Shown piece after piece: positions 46,721 through 56,570 of a stretch of 64,000 bases of DNA. The number at the start of each line of letters is the position of its first letter. Within the stretch, counting starts at the first letter, position 1. Source of the stretch: Vicia villosa (Eukaryota > Streptophyta > Magnoliopsida > Fabales > Fabaceae); the NCBI RefSeq assembly GCF_029867415.1, contig NW_026705301.1:62001-126000 (forward strand), written 5' to 3'. The notes below the pieces were generated by a model. The model was given only the letters and a program-made list of their open reading frames with translations, was not told the origin of the DNA and ran no database searches. Position numbers and translations under genes: made by a program.

Positions 46721-46818
46721 GAGTACCCCAACACAATAATTATTAACATCTAACAAGATTTGAACTTAAGATCTTGAAAATAGTACACTCAAGAGGCCTA
46801 AGCCTTCAACAATAGGTA

Positions 46819-47300
46819 TTGGGTGGCAAAATGGGTCTTGGCTCGCAAGGCCGGTTCGCGCACCCGCCAAAAAATGGTGGATTGAGTTGGGCTTTTGGAT
46901 CTGCCGCCCACCAAACCCGTCCGTCAAAGCTCGTTCCGCCAAAATCCGCCGTCCGTTAAAGTCCGACCCACCTATTCGTTTAGCTCGTCTCGTTTTAAGC
47001 CCGCCATTTTTTCAGTTAATTCTAGTAATTATAATGTTTGATAGTTTTATTTCATATATCTATTTGTAAATATATGCAATATTTTTTAAAATAAAATTTG
47101 TTAAAAAATATTTTATAAAAAATTGTTCTAAGAAATAAGTAAAAAAATTTAATTCAAAGGTAAAAAAAATTATTAATTTATTAAAAAAACGGGCTAAATT
47201 ATTATATTCATTTCTATTTGATAGACTTATTCGCTCCGGTTTTGTTTGGCGGATTTAAGACATGGCGGAGTGGGGCGAACGACTCGTTTTGCCATAATTA
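46819..47300. mobile_element. hAT-like MITE, G/C-rich
   Basis: The left end reads GGGTGGCAAAATGGGTC and the right end the complement of GACTCGTTTTGCCATAATTA, giving an inverted-repeat core TGGCAAAA. Interior words such as 'ccgcccaccaaacccgtccg' and 'gcggagtggggcgaac' match the composition of the elements at 6345 and 13473. An 8-base duplication could not be fixed. Confidence 0.5.
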
Positions 47301-47664
47301 ATTAGGCCAACCCTTGAGATTGATTTAAGAATGATATTAATTATTAATTAAGTTGTTTGGAAAACTCAAAGAGATGTGAGTATTTTGAATAAAACTCCAT
47401 TCAAATATCTCATACGCTTTAGCCATGTGCAATAAACCAAATTTTTTTCTTATTGATATAATTGAAAATTTTAAAGGTCAAGATAGTATGGCCATCTATA
47501 AATGTATTGGGGGACAAAGGAACTTTGACTAGGACCGACAATAGAAGGTATGAGCTTCTTGATTATATTAATGACAATATCAAGTAGCACATTACACAGA
47601 GAAATATAAAAATAGGAATTAGAAAATTAATTTAAGAACTTAACCATACTTCTTGTGTCTTAAG
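47301..47664. other. Spacer, no gene recognised
   Basis: A/T-rich with no motif. The copia element to the right breaks off near 47665. Confidence 0.3.
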
Positions 47665-47667
47665 AAC

Positions 47668-48334
47668 TTAACCCACGTTATAGTCATAAATAATAACTAA
47701 ACCATACTTCTTGCCACTGACAGAAGCAACTCTCACTGGTCCAAAGAGGTCAATGTGCAAGATTTCCAAATATCCGGAGGTAGAAACAACATTTTTTGCT
47801 TTTAAAGAAGTCTTTGGAAACTTGCTTTTCTGACGTGTTTCACAAAGAACATCTGAAGAGAACTTCAGATTTGGAAGACCTCTGACTAAATCAAGCTTAT
47901 TTAGTTGAGAAATTCTTCTTATGCTAGCGGGGCTCAATCGCCTATGCTAGATCCATTGCTCTTTATTAACATACATGAGACATTTAATATTTTGATCTTT
48001 AATTCAAATCAGAAAGTATGATTTTGTAAATGTTGTTCCTCCTATTTCCATTGAACAAAATAGAGGCATCTTTCTGACTAACAGGTTTATAGGACTTTTG
48101 ATCAAAGATTATATCATTAACATTGTCACTTAATTGACTTATGGACAATAGATTATATTGTAATCCATCGACAAGTAAAACATTTGTAATAGAAGGGAGA
48201 GAATTGTTACCAACTGTTACGGAGCCTGTGATCTTCCCTTTCTGATCACCTCTAAAACCTACAAAGCCGCTAGGCATTGGAACATATGCCTTATTCTCGT
48301 CATGTGTCATGAGCATCAAGAGTCCAGGTATCAT
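47668..48334 (-). pseudogene. Copia protease/pre-integrase and integrase start
   Basis: Two frames. 48334-47999 carries 'GSVTVGNNSLPSITNVLLVD' and 'LQYNLLSISQLSD', the C-terminal protease/pre-integrase segment. 47937-47668 begins past the H-x-H zinc-binding part of the integrase and ends at the first catalytic Asp region ('LHIDLFGPV'). Integrase is then cut off. Confidence 0.75.
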
Positions 48335-48831
48335 GACTGGCGTTTTAACTGAGCTGCTAAGGATGTCTGCAACATAGATTATCTTGTCCTTAAGTACCCA
48401 TATCTTTTTGGTTCCTTTCTTATTTGTATTCCCAGATTTCTTAACAAACTTGGGCTTAGGTGCAGAATAATCAAGCCTATATGAATAATGAAAACGGGTA
48501 TTAAGAGCTTTTGGTTTTGCTTAAGGTTTTGAAATAGGTTTTTCTTTAGGCACATAACCAAGACCTCTTATTCAGTTTCTACTAACTCCATAGATCATTG
48601 AAGCCATTTTGCTTTTATCTATATTTTTAGTCAGAAAATGTCTAAAAAGATTTGTCATACTTCTTTATGATATTATCCTAATTCACCGAAGCTTCTGAAA
48701 GAATTTCTTCCTCAAGTTTTGAACTCTCCTTTTAAGGGTAGAGTTGTCATTCTTAAGAATGAAATTTTCTTCATTTAAAATGGAGAATAGTTTCTTAAGC
48801 TTACTATGTGCTTCAAGTACGTGGACTTGTT

Positions 48832-49299
48832 TCATATCCTTTTATTTGTTATGAAACTTTTGATACTTTCCAAAGGAATTTTAGATAAGCATAATTCTAA
48901 TTTAGAACGAGATAGGTCGGAAAATATTTCTTCAGAGTCTGACTCAGATTCTGATTCTGATGCAAACTTTTCATCAGATGCCTTTATGTTTTCCATTAGT
49001 GCCACATTTGCTTGCTCTTTCTCAAAGTCGTCTTTTGAAGAATCAGAATCATCCCTGATAGTCATCAACCCTTTCTTCTTCCCTCTGAAGACTTTCTTCT
49101 TGGGCTTGACCTTTCTGGGCTTAGGACATTCATTCTTATAGTGACCTGGCTCCTTGCATTCAAAGAACGTGATATCTTTGCTAGCACCAGACTTCTTTTG
49201 TCCAGAACTAGATTCAAAGCGACCACCTGTCCTTCTTGATCCTCTAAACTTTTTTCTTTTCTTCCAAAGTTGATTAACCCTTCTATAGAGAAGAGACAA
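48832..49299 (-). pseudogene. Copia gag C-terminal fragment with zinc knuckle
   Basis: An Arg/Lys-rich stretch, then F-E-C-K-E-P-G-H-Y-K-N-E-C-P. The first cysteine of CX2CX4HX4C is replaced by Phe or Glu in this copy. A basic PKKKVFRGKKKG stretch and an acidic Ser/Glu/Asp tail follow. Confidence 0.7.
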
Positions 49300-49808
49300 C
49301 TCATTTTCTTCTTCAAAATCTTCTTCAGATTCTTCTTCCTCTTAATCTTGAAAGGCTTTAGTCTTTTTAGACTGTCTCATAGATTTCAGAGCCACCAATT
49401 TTCCTTTTCTTTGAGGCTCATCTTCTTCAAGCTCTATCTCATGACTTCTCAAAGAACTAACAAATTCTCTAAGAGTAATGTTGTTCAGATCCTTAGACAA
49501 TTTTAGTGCACTTACCACAGGTCTCCATTTCTTGGGAAGACTTCTGATAATCTTCTTAACATGATCTACAGTAGCTTAACCTTTAATCAGAACCTTCAGT
49601 CCAACAACTAGAGTCTCAAACCTTGAAAACATGTTCTCAAAAATTTCATCGTCCTCCATTTTGAAGGCTTCATACTTCTGTATTAAGGCAAACGCCTTGG
49701 TTTCTTTCACTTGAGCATTTCCTTCATAAGTCATTATTAATTAGTCAAATATTGTCTTAGTTGTATCTTTGTTCGTAATCTTTTCATACTCAGTGTATGA
49801 AGTAGCAT

Positions 49809-50054
49809 TCAACAAAATGGTTTTAGATTTGTGATTATTCTTGTAATCTTTATCTTGTTACTACTAGCATCAACAGGATGAACGTAGCCATCCACTACCA
49901 TATCCCATAGATCTACATCATGGCCAAGAAATAAACTTTTTATTCTATCTTTCCAGTAATTAAACTTTTCTCCATCAAAAACTACAGGTTTGACACTATA
50001 GTAATCTCTTTCACTAACAGCAGGTACAACTGGTGGAGGGACATTTTCTGTCAT
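49809..50054 (-). pseudogene. Copia gag N-terminal fragment
   Basis: ATG at 50054. 'VKPVVFDGEKFNYWKDRIKS' and 'FLGHDVDLWDMVVDGYVHP' match the N-terminus of SIRE/Maximus-type Gag. The frame breaks near 49850. Confidence 0.75.
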
Positions 50055-50141
50055 TGTGTTTCAAAGAATTTATGAATCTTTATCTGACATGGTGAAGCTT
50101 TTTATAACAACCAGTACCAGAACTGGAGCTCCGATGCCAAT

Positions 50142-51363
50142 TAAAGGTAAAAGAAACACAAGAAATGGGGGTTTGAATTAGGTTTCAAAAATAAAGACTT
50201 TTTCTCAACCAAGACAAACAAACAAAGAACTTAGAATAAAAATAATGGACACAATATTTTTTTGTCTTGGTTCGCTGTTAACGAAGCTACCTCCAGTCCA
50301 CCCGCCAAGATGATATTTCCTTCTCACAAGGACTTAATCCAGTATAACTAAACCGATTACATACAAAGACCTATTGTGAATGTCTTCTTGAGAAACTTGA
50401 ATATACCCTAGTCTCTCAAGGAACAAAATTAACTCACAAGTTGAAATACAAAGATGTGTTTACAAAGATGCTTCTTAATAAGCAAATTATACAAATGAAA
50501 TACAATGAATAACATAAAATTTTTAAGAGCAAGCATATGAACAAAAGTTCCTTGCTTTACACCTTTTCTCACAAAGATGAAATATTAAGATTGTTGTGCA
50601 AAAGTTCGCGTGAGATTCCTATCAAAATTTCTTGTAAAAAATTCATGTTTTCCATTCTTCCAAGTCTTCTTTATATAGGCATAGAAAGATCCTTTGGAGG
50701 ATGGAATGGGAATTCCAGAATTCCATTTGTATTCTTGCATAACGGTTAGTGAGAGTGGTAGGCAAAATTGTACCATACTACTATCCTTGCGCCACAAAAT
50801 CAGTGTAGAGGAAGGCATATTTGATCTTGTGCCATGTACTATTCACTCACGTAAAACCTTTTTGATCTTATCTTCTAATCTTTAGAGGCTTCAGAATGTC
50901 TGTTGATGAAGCATGTTTAGAGGGATCAAAATCTAGAAGATATTTTTTAGAACCTTGTCTTCATAATCTTTAGAACTTGTTCTCTAGAACCTTGTCTTCA
51001 GAGTCTTCAGAACTTGGTCTTTAGAACTTGCGCCAAATGTTAGAGGTTGAAAATCTTCAAAAACTCCATTATCAGAGTCAGAATCAGAAGACATTTGATG
51101 AGTATTCGTTCAGAAGTATTGTCAAAGAGCATTCCAAAACTTGACTTTTCTTTGTAAATCTAACTTTGTTATCTCTTCAGAGTCAAAGTGTGTTGATTCC
51201 AAAAACTGATGACGTCACACGTCATTCTATTAGATTTAGAACCTGTAAGAAAAAGCTACACACTAAACAAAAACCATTAGGGTAAAAAATCATTCTCTAA
51301 GAAACAATGTGATGTTATCATCAAAACTAAAGGCCAGATACAGAACCAAATCTTGTTCTTACA
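50142..51363 (-). repeat. 5' LTR of the truncated copia element
   Basis: About 1.2 kb, starting TGTAAGAAC on the minus strand. Its length, and the 'gttttgatgataacatca' near the start compared with 'gttttgatgataacaaagt' in the LTR at 37464, suggest the two copia LTRs are related. Confidence 0.65.
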
Positions 51364-51870
51364 GAAACATGTTCAACAACTTCTCAGAATTAGGACGTGT
51401 CCATAATATATCGACAATAACATATAATTCCTCCTTGTTTCTGGTCCAACACATGTATTTCTCATCATGAATTAGTTTCACTAGATGTTGCATTTTCGTG
51501 AATGGACGTCTGATGGTAGACCGATGTGTAGATTTATCCTTATACATATGTGTTGTAATTGTCGAGTTATCAGGATCTTTATCTTTCAAAGCAGCCATTA
51601 TGTACTTCAGTCCCATGCGGTATTTTGTCATTTCATTCACAAATAATCATTCATTGGGTTTCAAATGATCTAATATGTCATAAACCACTAAATCCTTAGC
51701 TAGATGGTGATTGTGAATACCATATCTAATCGTTATCTTCCAACCGCTACCGCTTGGTACATATCTCAACTTAAATGGACATTTAACTCCTCTAATACAA
51801 TTATCCTAAAAGAAATTTAGGTTCTTGAAGTTTCCTCTCCTCCCACAACTCATAATTAATTTTTCTTTTC
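51364..51870 (-). pseudogene. FAR1/MULE transposase fragment
   Basis: Pieces upstream (51870-51650) read 'GVKCPFKLRYVPSGSGWKI' and 'YGIHNHHLAKDLV', like a FAR1-type DNA-binding domain (C and H-N-H residues visible). The open frame 51640-51364 gives 'GLKYIMAALKDKDPDN', 'RRPFTKMQHLVKLIHDEKYMCWTR' and 'DILWTRPNSEKLLNMF', the segment just before the MULE transposase core. The catalytic DDE core would follow beyond 51363 but is cut off by the copia LTR. Whether it came from a transposon or a domesticated FRS gene cannot be decided; stops in the first part indicate decay. Confidence 0.65.
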
Positions 51871-52569
51871 CCCCTCTTTGCCCATTTGTTGTATCAGAAA
51901 GAACAGTAACAACAATAATGCCATGTTCTTTACCATAGAGTGTGTCCATGCTAACACTTAAGTCTAGGAGAGAAATATGTGTCAATTAAAACATATTACG
52001 AATGAATTAGTCATAGATACCATAACTCGATTAAAATTTCAAAAGTTCAAATAAAACATGTAATTAAAACATACAACGACAATCGTGAAATTGAGCAAAA
52101 TCTACAGAAGAACCGTCCACCTCATGCGCGTATAAGGAGAACATGTTGAATTGAACTACTAATTTTTTCAGGGGAAGGCAAAAAATCCGATATACCAGAT
52201 TTTTAAAAATGTTAGCTTTTTTTATAAAAAAAATCTTGTAAAAACTTATACTGATTTTTAAAAAAATCTAATAAAATTAGAATTTTTGCCACTGGATCAG
52301 TCTACCTAGTTTTTTTTTTATTGGTTCTTTGAGTGAGTTTTTTTTATTCTTAAATTTTGAATGGGTAAATAATAATAAGGTAATCTTGTCATAATTGAAA
52401 AATGTGGGGGTGAAGAACTAAAGTGGAATGCCAGGTAGAATTCTCCTAAACTTGATGTAATGACTAAGAATGCTTATTAGTTATTTTCTATATGAATTTG
52501 AATATAGGTTGTAAAGATAAAGTCCAATTATTTTTCTTCTTTTTATAATACTAAAATTTATTTTTATTT
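51871..52569. other. Spacer with possible further MULE 5' debris
   Basis: No intact frame. Sequence to about 52130 may be the N-terminal part of the transposase fragment. 52160-52340 is A/T-rich and repeats 'ccagatttttaaaa'-type words. Confidence 0.3.
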
Positions 52570-53137
52570 AGGCTAAATTACCTCAAGAATCCTCTAAGTT
52601 ATTTAATTGTAACAATTAGTCTTTTATATTTTTTTCTTACATGTGAATCTTTTATGTTAACTAACGTTTACACCATTGATATTTTTTCTCAAACTTCTTT
52701 CCAAAAAAGATGAAATGACGCTAATAGTACTGATATGTCACTTAACATAGGTCAGAGACCATCATTGAATTATATAATAAATTTTTCAGAATTTTTTAAT
52801 GCATAAAAGTATTTTTAAACTAATTAAAATGTACGCAAAAAAAGAAATCAAAGAAAAACAGTAAAACTGAAAAATAAAATTCTCATAAAATTACACGAAG
52901 TGTAAAATGAGAAGAAATTTTTTTTAAAATTTGTTTCATAATTTTTGAAAAAAAAACGGACTTAATATGAATTTTAGAAGTTAAAATAAAATTAGTAGAA
53001 CAAAATAAAATAAAATAAATATCAACAGCGCAAGTTAACATAAAGGACTTACGTATAGAAAAAAAAAAAAACATAAAATATAACTTGTTAAAATTATATA
53101 AGTTAAATACCCTATAGATTATTTAACCATCATTTTC
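52570..53137. repeat. Imperfect inverted-repeat element (MULE-like MITE candidate)
   Basis: About 95 bases at the left (GGCTAAATTACCTCAAG ... TTATGTTAACTAACG) pair with the complement of the right end (CGCAAGTTAACATAAAGG ... TATTTAACC) at roughly 70-75% by eye. The interior is A/T-rich without a gene. No 9-base duplication was recognised. Confidence 0.45.
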
Positions 53138-54069
53138 AAATTTTCCATGTTTCTTTATAATCTCAAACAAAGTCTTATATAGTGTGTTTTGATAAGTAAC
53201 ACGAAACTCTAGGCAATTGCAATGTTTTAATAGAGTTTTTTTGTCCATTTCTATTTTTTTAAATTATTTTATTTGAATAGAATAATAAAACTACTTTTTT
53301 TCTTAAAAGGTGTCAGCTCAATTGATAAGAGTTTGATTTTGTAATTTAAAAAAATAAAATTTAAATTCTAATGAGATTTTATAGAATAATCATTAATGTC
53401 ACTTTTTTTAAAAGTAACTCCTCATTTTCCTTTTATTTTAAAAAGTAATTGTATAGAGCCGATTAAAGGTTCAATGAGAGAAAGTTCATATGTATTTCAG
53501 ATTAGAACACTCTAACAAACTCTCGTACATAAAGGATCCTACGTGAAGAAAAATGTACGATTCAGATCCTCAGTCACACATTTCTCATTATTCTCTCACT
53601 GACTTGTACGTTTGAGTGTTAACCTTGTAGGTATGCCCCCTCTTCACTGCATTAGAAGCTCAAGTCCAGCATAGTGAAGCACCACATTATCATTTCACAA
53701 ACCATCTCTAGTTTTGATCTAGAACAGTGTTTCGTCTGTGGAAATCGACTCATTATTTTGCGAAGTTTCACAATCAGATTCATATGATTCAAGTCACGAT
53801 TGATGTGACAGTCACGCTAAGATGAAGAAAGCAAATCTCGATCTTACTTCCTAGAGCACTTTTTGTCCTTCTAATGTCGAATCATCTTCGATCTTCGTCG
53901 TTGATTCGGTCGACCAAAGTATACCCGATGAGAAAGAGCCTTTGTCACAAAGCAGTATGCAAACTGAGAAACGACTGAAAGATAAACCAATGTCAGGGTT
54001 TTGAGACCACAAGAAGGTGGAAGAAACTCCTAACGCAAAACTTTTGTTGGTTGTACCTGCCACCATAGG
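53138..54069. other. Spacer, possibly gypsy gag debris
   Basis: No supported gene. 53600-54060 lies directly upstream of a protease-like fragment on the plus strand and may be the rest of a decayed gypsy gag, but no Gag motif could be read. Confidence 0.3.
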
Positions 54070-54275
54070 CATTCATTTGTGGGGATGATCCTCTTTGATG
54101 ACAGAAGCTCATGCGACCACATACATCTCAAAATCTTCAAGAAGTTAGGGTTAGGTATGCAAGATTTGAATCCAAGTGAAGGCAAGATCCTCCTAACAAT
54201 CAACGAATCCTCAAATCAACCATGTGGGATACTAGATGTACCAGATTCCTTCGACGGAGGGAACAACATGTAAAT
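54070..54275 (+). pseudogene. Ty3/gypsy aspartic protease fragment
   Basis: The plus frame reads 'ILFDDRSSCDHIHLKIFKKL', then 'DLNPSEGKILLTINESSNQP', resembling the gypsy protease block D-D/N-G-S-S-C-x-I ... L-G-L ... L ... F ... G. The catalytic D-(S/T)-G position reads D-D-R-S-S here, so the motif is damaged. The reading is from memory of the family and the fragment is short. Confidence 0.5.
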
Positions 54276-54349
54276 TATAGGAAGGTATTGCTTTGTTGTG
54301 AAACCATTAAAAATCTCTTATGGTTGTTGAGGTAAACCAAGTAAAACCT

Positions 54350-54870
54350 TTAATGGGTTGGGGAAATCTCTGTAGTTAAAACTCTCAGTAGATTCGTGAG
54401 CTTAGTCATCTGTTTAAAGCTCTGTCTTAGTTTGTGAGTTTAGCTTGTGCTAAAAGATCTCATTAGTTGTAGATGTCTCCATACTTGAAACTTTGTTGTT
54501 TGCTTGAAAGTTACCATTGAAAAACTTTAATCTTTGTAAAAGAATGTTTGTGGACACATCATATTAAAAGCTTTCGAGATAGTGGAAACTTTCAAGAAGA
54601 ATTTTGTACGAGAGGACTAAGTCACTTTATTAAGACCGAACCTCTATAAATCTCTGGTGTATTTTTTTCATTCCTTAACTCTTTATTTTTTAGTCATTTA
54701 TTTCCGCTGCAAAACCTTTTTCTTATTTCCACTGCCTTTTACTCTGTCTATTTTATAAAAGGTTTTTAAATTTCATTTTTTTGTAAAGGATTTTATTTTG
54801 AAAATGGATATTTTAACCTAACACAATTCAAACCCCTCCTTGTGTTTGGAGTCTCGTGTTCCACAGAATT
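54350..54870 (+). repeat. Copia-type LTR fragment
   Basis: Repeated phrases 'gtgagcttagtcatctg' and 'gtgagtttagcttgtgct', then 'ggaaactttcaagaagaatt', 'gaggactaagtcactttatt' and 'gaacctctataaatctctgg', a succession familiar from the 3' half of legume copia LTRs. It ends near 'acacaattcaaacccctcc'. Limits are approximate, and similarity to 180-480 is noted there. Confidence 0.4.
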
Positions 54871-55910
54871 ATCGATATTGGAAATATTTATTACATTTGC
54901 ATATGTGTTTCCTATGTCGATCATAACTAAAACAATGAAATGAGAGCATTAAAGTGTAATCATGAAAGAGAAAGATGGTACCTGAAAGATTCGAAAATAG
55001 AGAAAATAGTTAAATAAGGTGACTTAAATGATATGTTGGACCAGGATATGTATAACCCAAAGGAAAAAGATTGACGAAATGGATATTGTCAAAGCTCATA
55101 GAACACAATTAAATTATGTAGAAGGAGAATTCGCAATTTGTGTTAAGGGTGAAAAGAGTTTTGAAATGCCAAGTGACCCTTATGTAGAGAAGTGGGGCAG
55201 AACAATCAATGGCTTAGAATGAAAAAATGATGCAAAAAAGCAACGGTTAAATTTTGCCTTGAAAATACAATGATAGTTGAGTGCACTTGTGCATCGTAAG
55301 AAGAGGCGTCACTCCCTAATTTAGAAACCTAGGTCACATGTCAAAGAAATCATGTGAAACATATTACTATTGAGACTCACATTTAATGGGTTTGTTCTGT
55401 AGGTTATTCACATATGTCAAACCTCTTCCACTTCTTCAAGTAATTACTTTGGTGTGGGAAACCCAACCCAATTCTCTTAAAGATTTCTCAACCCAATTCA
55501 CTCAAAAGATTAAATTTCTCAACCCAATTCTCTCAAAGATACCACGTCACCAGAAAATTAAAATAAATTTAATATTCTATTTTTATTAAGATCATTAAAA
55601 TAAATTTAGCAAAAAATAATAAAATATAAACTTAAATGTTATTTTTTTAAAAATTATTTATTTATATTAACACAAAAATATAAATAAGGATAACGTCATA
55701 AATTAATCTTACCCAATATCTTACACTCATTTACCTCAACTAACGTATTATAGTTTATCTACCTCTCCCACCTCTAAATGATACTTATGGTAATTTTAAA
55801 TAGTTTATAAAAATACACTATAAATAATAAAAATACATTAAAAAAATTAATATGTTATAAACTCTGCATTATTAAAAAAATTGAAAAATTGAAATAGAAA
55901 TAGAATGCAA
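54871..55910. other. Intergenic, no gene recognised
   Basis: A 64-codon open frame at 55028-55222 has no recognisable motif. 55430-55550 repeats 'caacccaattctctcaaagat' about three times. The remainder is A/T-rich. Confidence 0.3.
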
Positions 55911-56140
55911 GTATGAATCGTGGCATGTAATGCCAAATTCTTCTTTACTTATTTTGTGCAAACAAGTTTGAGAGAGAATTTACCACAATCTCATATTAAA
56001 GCATGCAATAAAACACCGAAGAAATAGTTTTCAATTGAATGGCACGCTATATATCAATCGGGGCAAGTAACGCCAAATTCTTCTTTACTTATTTTGGTCA
56101 AACAAGTTTGAGAGAAAATAACCACTTTCTCATTTCAAAA
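55911..56140. repeat. 140-base tandem duplication 3' of the CID gene
   Basis: GCCAAATTCTTCTTTACTTA occurs at 55932 and 56072. The copies share about 90 bases, including 'aacaagtttgagagagaa', 'ccac' and 'tctcat', with scattered changes. The second ends about 430 bases past the stop codon of the CID-type gene. Confidence 0.7.
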
Positions 56141-56570
56141 CTTGCTACAAAAAAGAAGAAACAAACCTTTAGTGTTACTTGAACGCAACCTGAAAAAAAG
56201 TTGATAAATGCCAACACAGTTAATCATGCAGATAAACACAGATCATGACTAAAAAAGGATTTGGTAATAACATGTTTCTTCGAAATAAAACTGCAGATAA
56301 CATCCAGCGATAGAATTCTGGAAATGCAAGATCAACGACATGTCACATTGTGCAACATAAATTAAACAAGATCCTCGAAGTACCATCGACTCTACAAACT
56401 AAACGAAGAACCAATTACTGCAACGGGAAACAAAGATACCATAGTGCAAAACACGAGGACAAAAGTTTCAACTAAACGCCACAGGTTCTTTCGAACATAT
56501 ATGTTTCTATGTACGTATATATATGTAGCAGCAGCAGTCAAACTCCAGCAGCAAGGACAATCGCTTCAGT

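Larger units (their letters stand above)
47665..51363 (-). mobile_element. 3'-truncated copia element (5' LTR, gag, protease, start of integrase)
   Basis: The 5' LTR starts TGTAAGAACAAGATTTGG at 51363 (minus) and ends near 50142, next to a tRNA-Met-type site TGGCATCGGAGC (50139-50128). Collinear coding pieces follow: gag N-terminus (50054-49809), gag middle (about 49750-49330), CCHC knuckle (about 49175-49130), protease/pre-integrase region (48334-47999) and the start of integrase (47937-47668) with 'LEILHIDLFGPVRVASVSGKKYGLVIIYDY'. The rest of integrase, RT/RNase H and the 3' LTR are missing. Many stops and frameshifts show it is not active. At 51363 it interrupts a MULE transposase. Confidence 0.8.
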
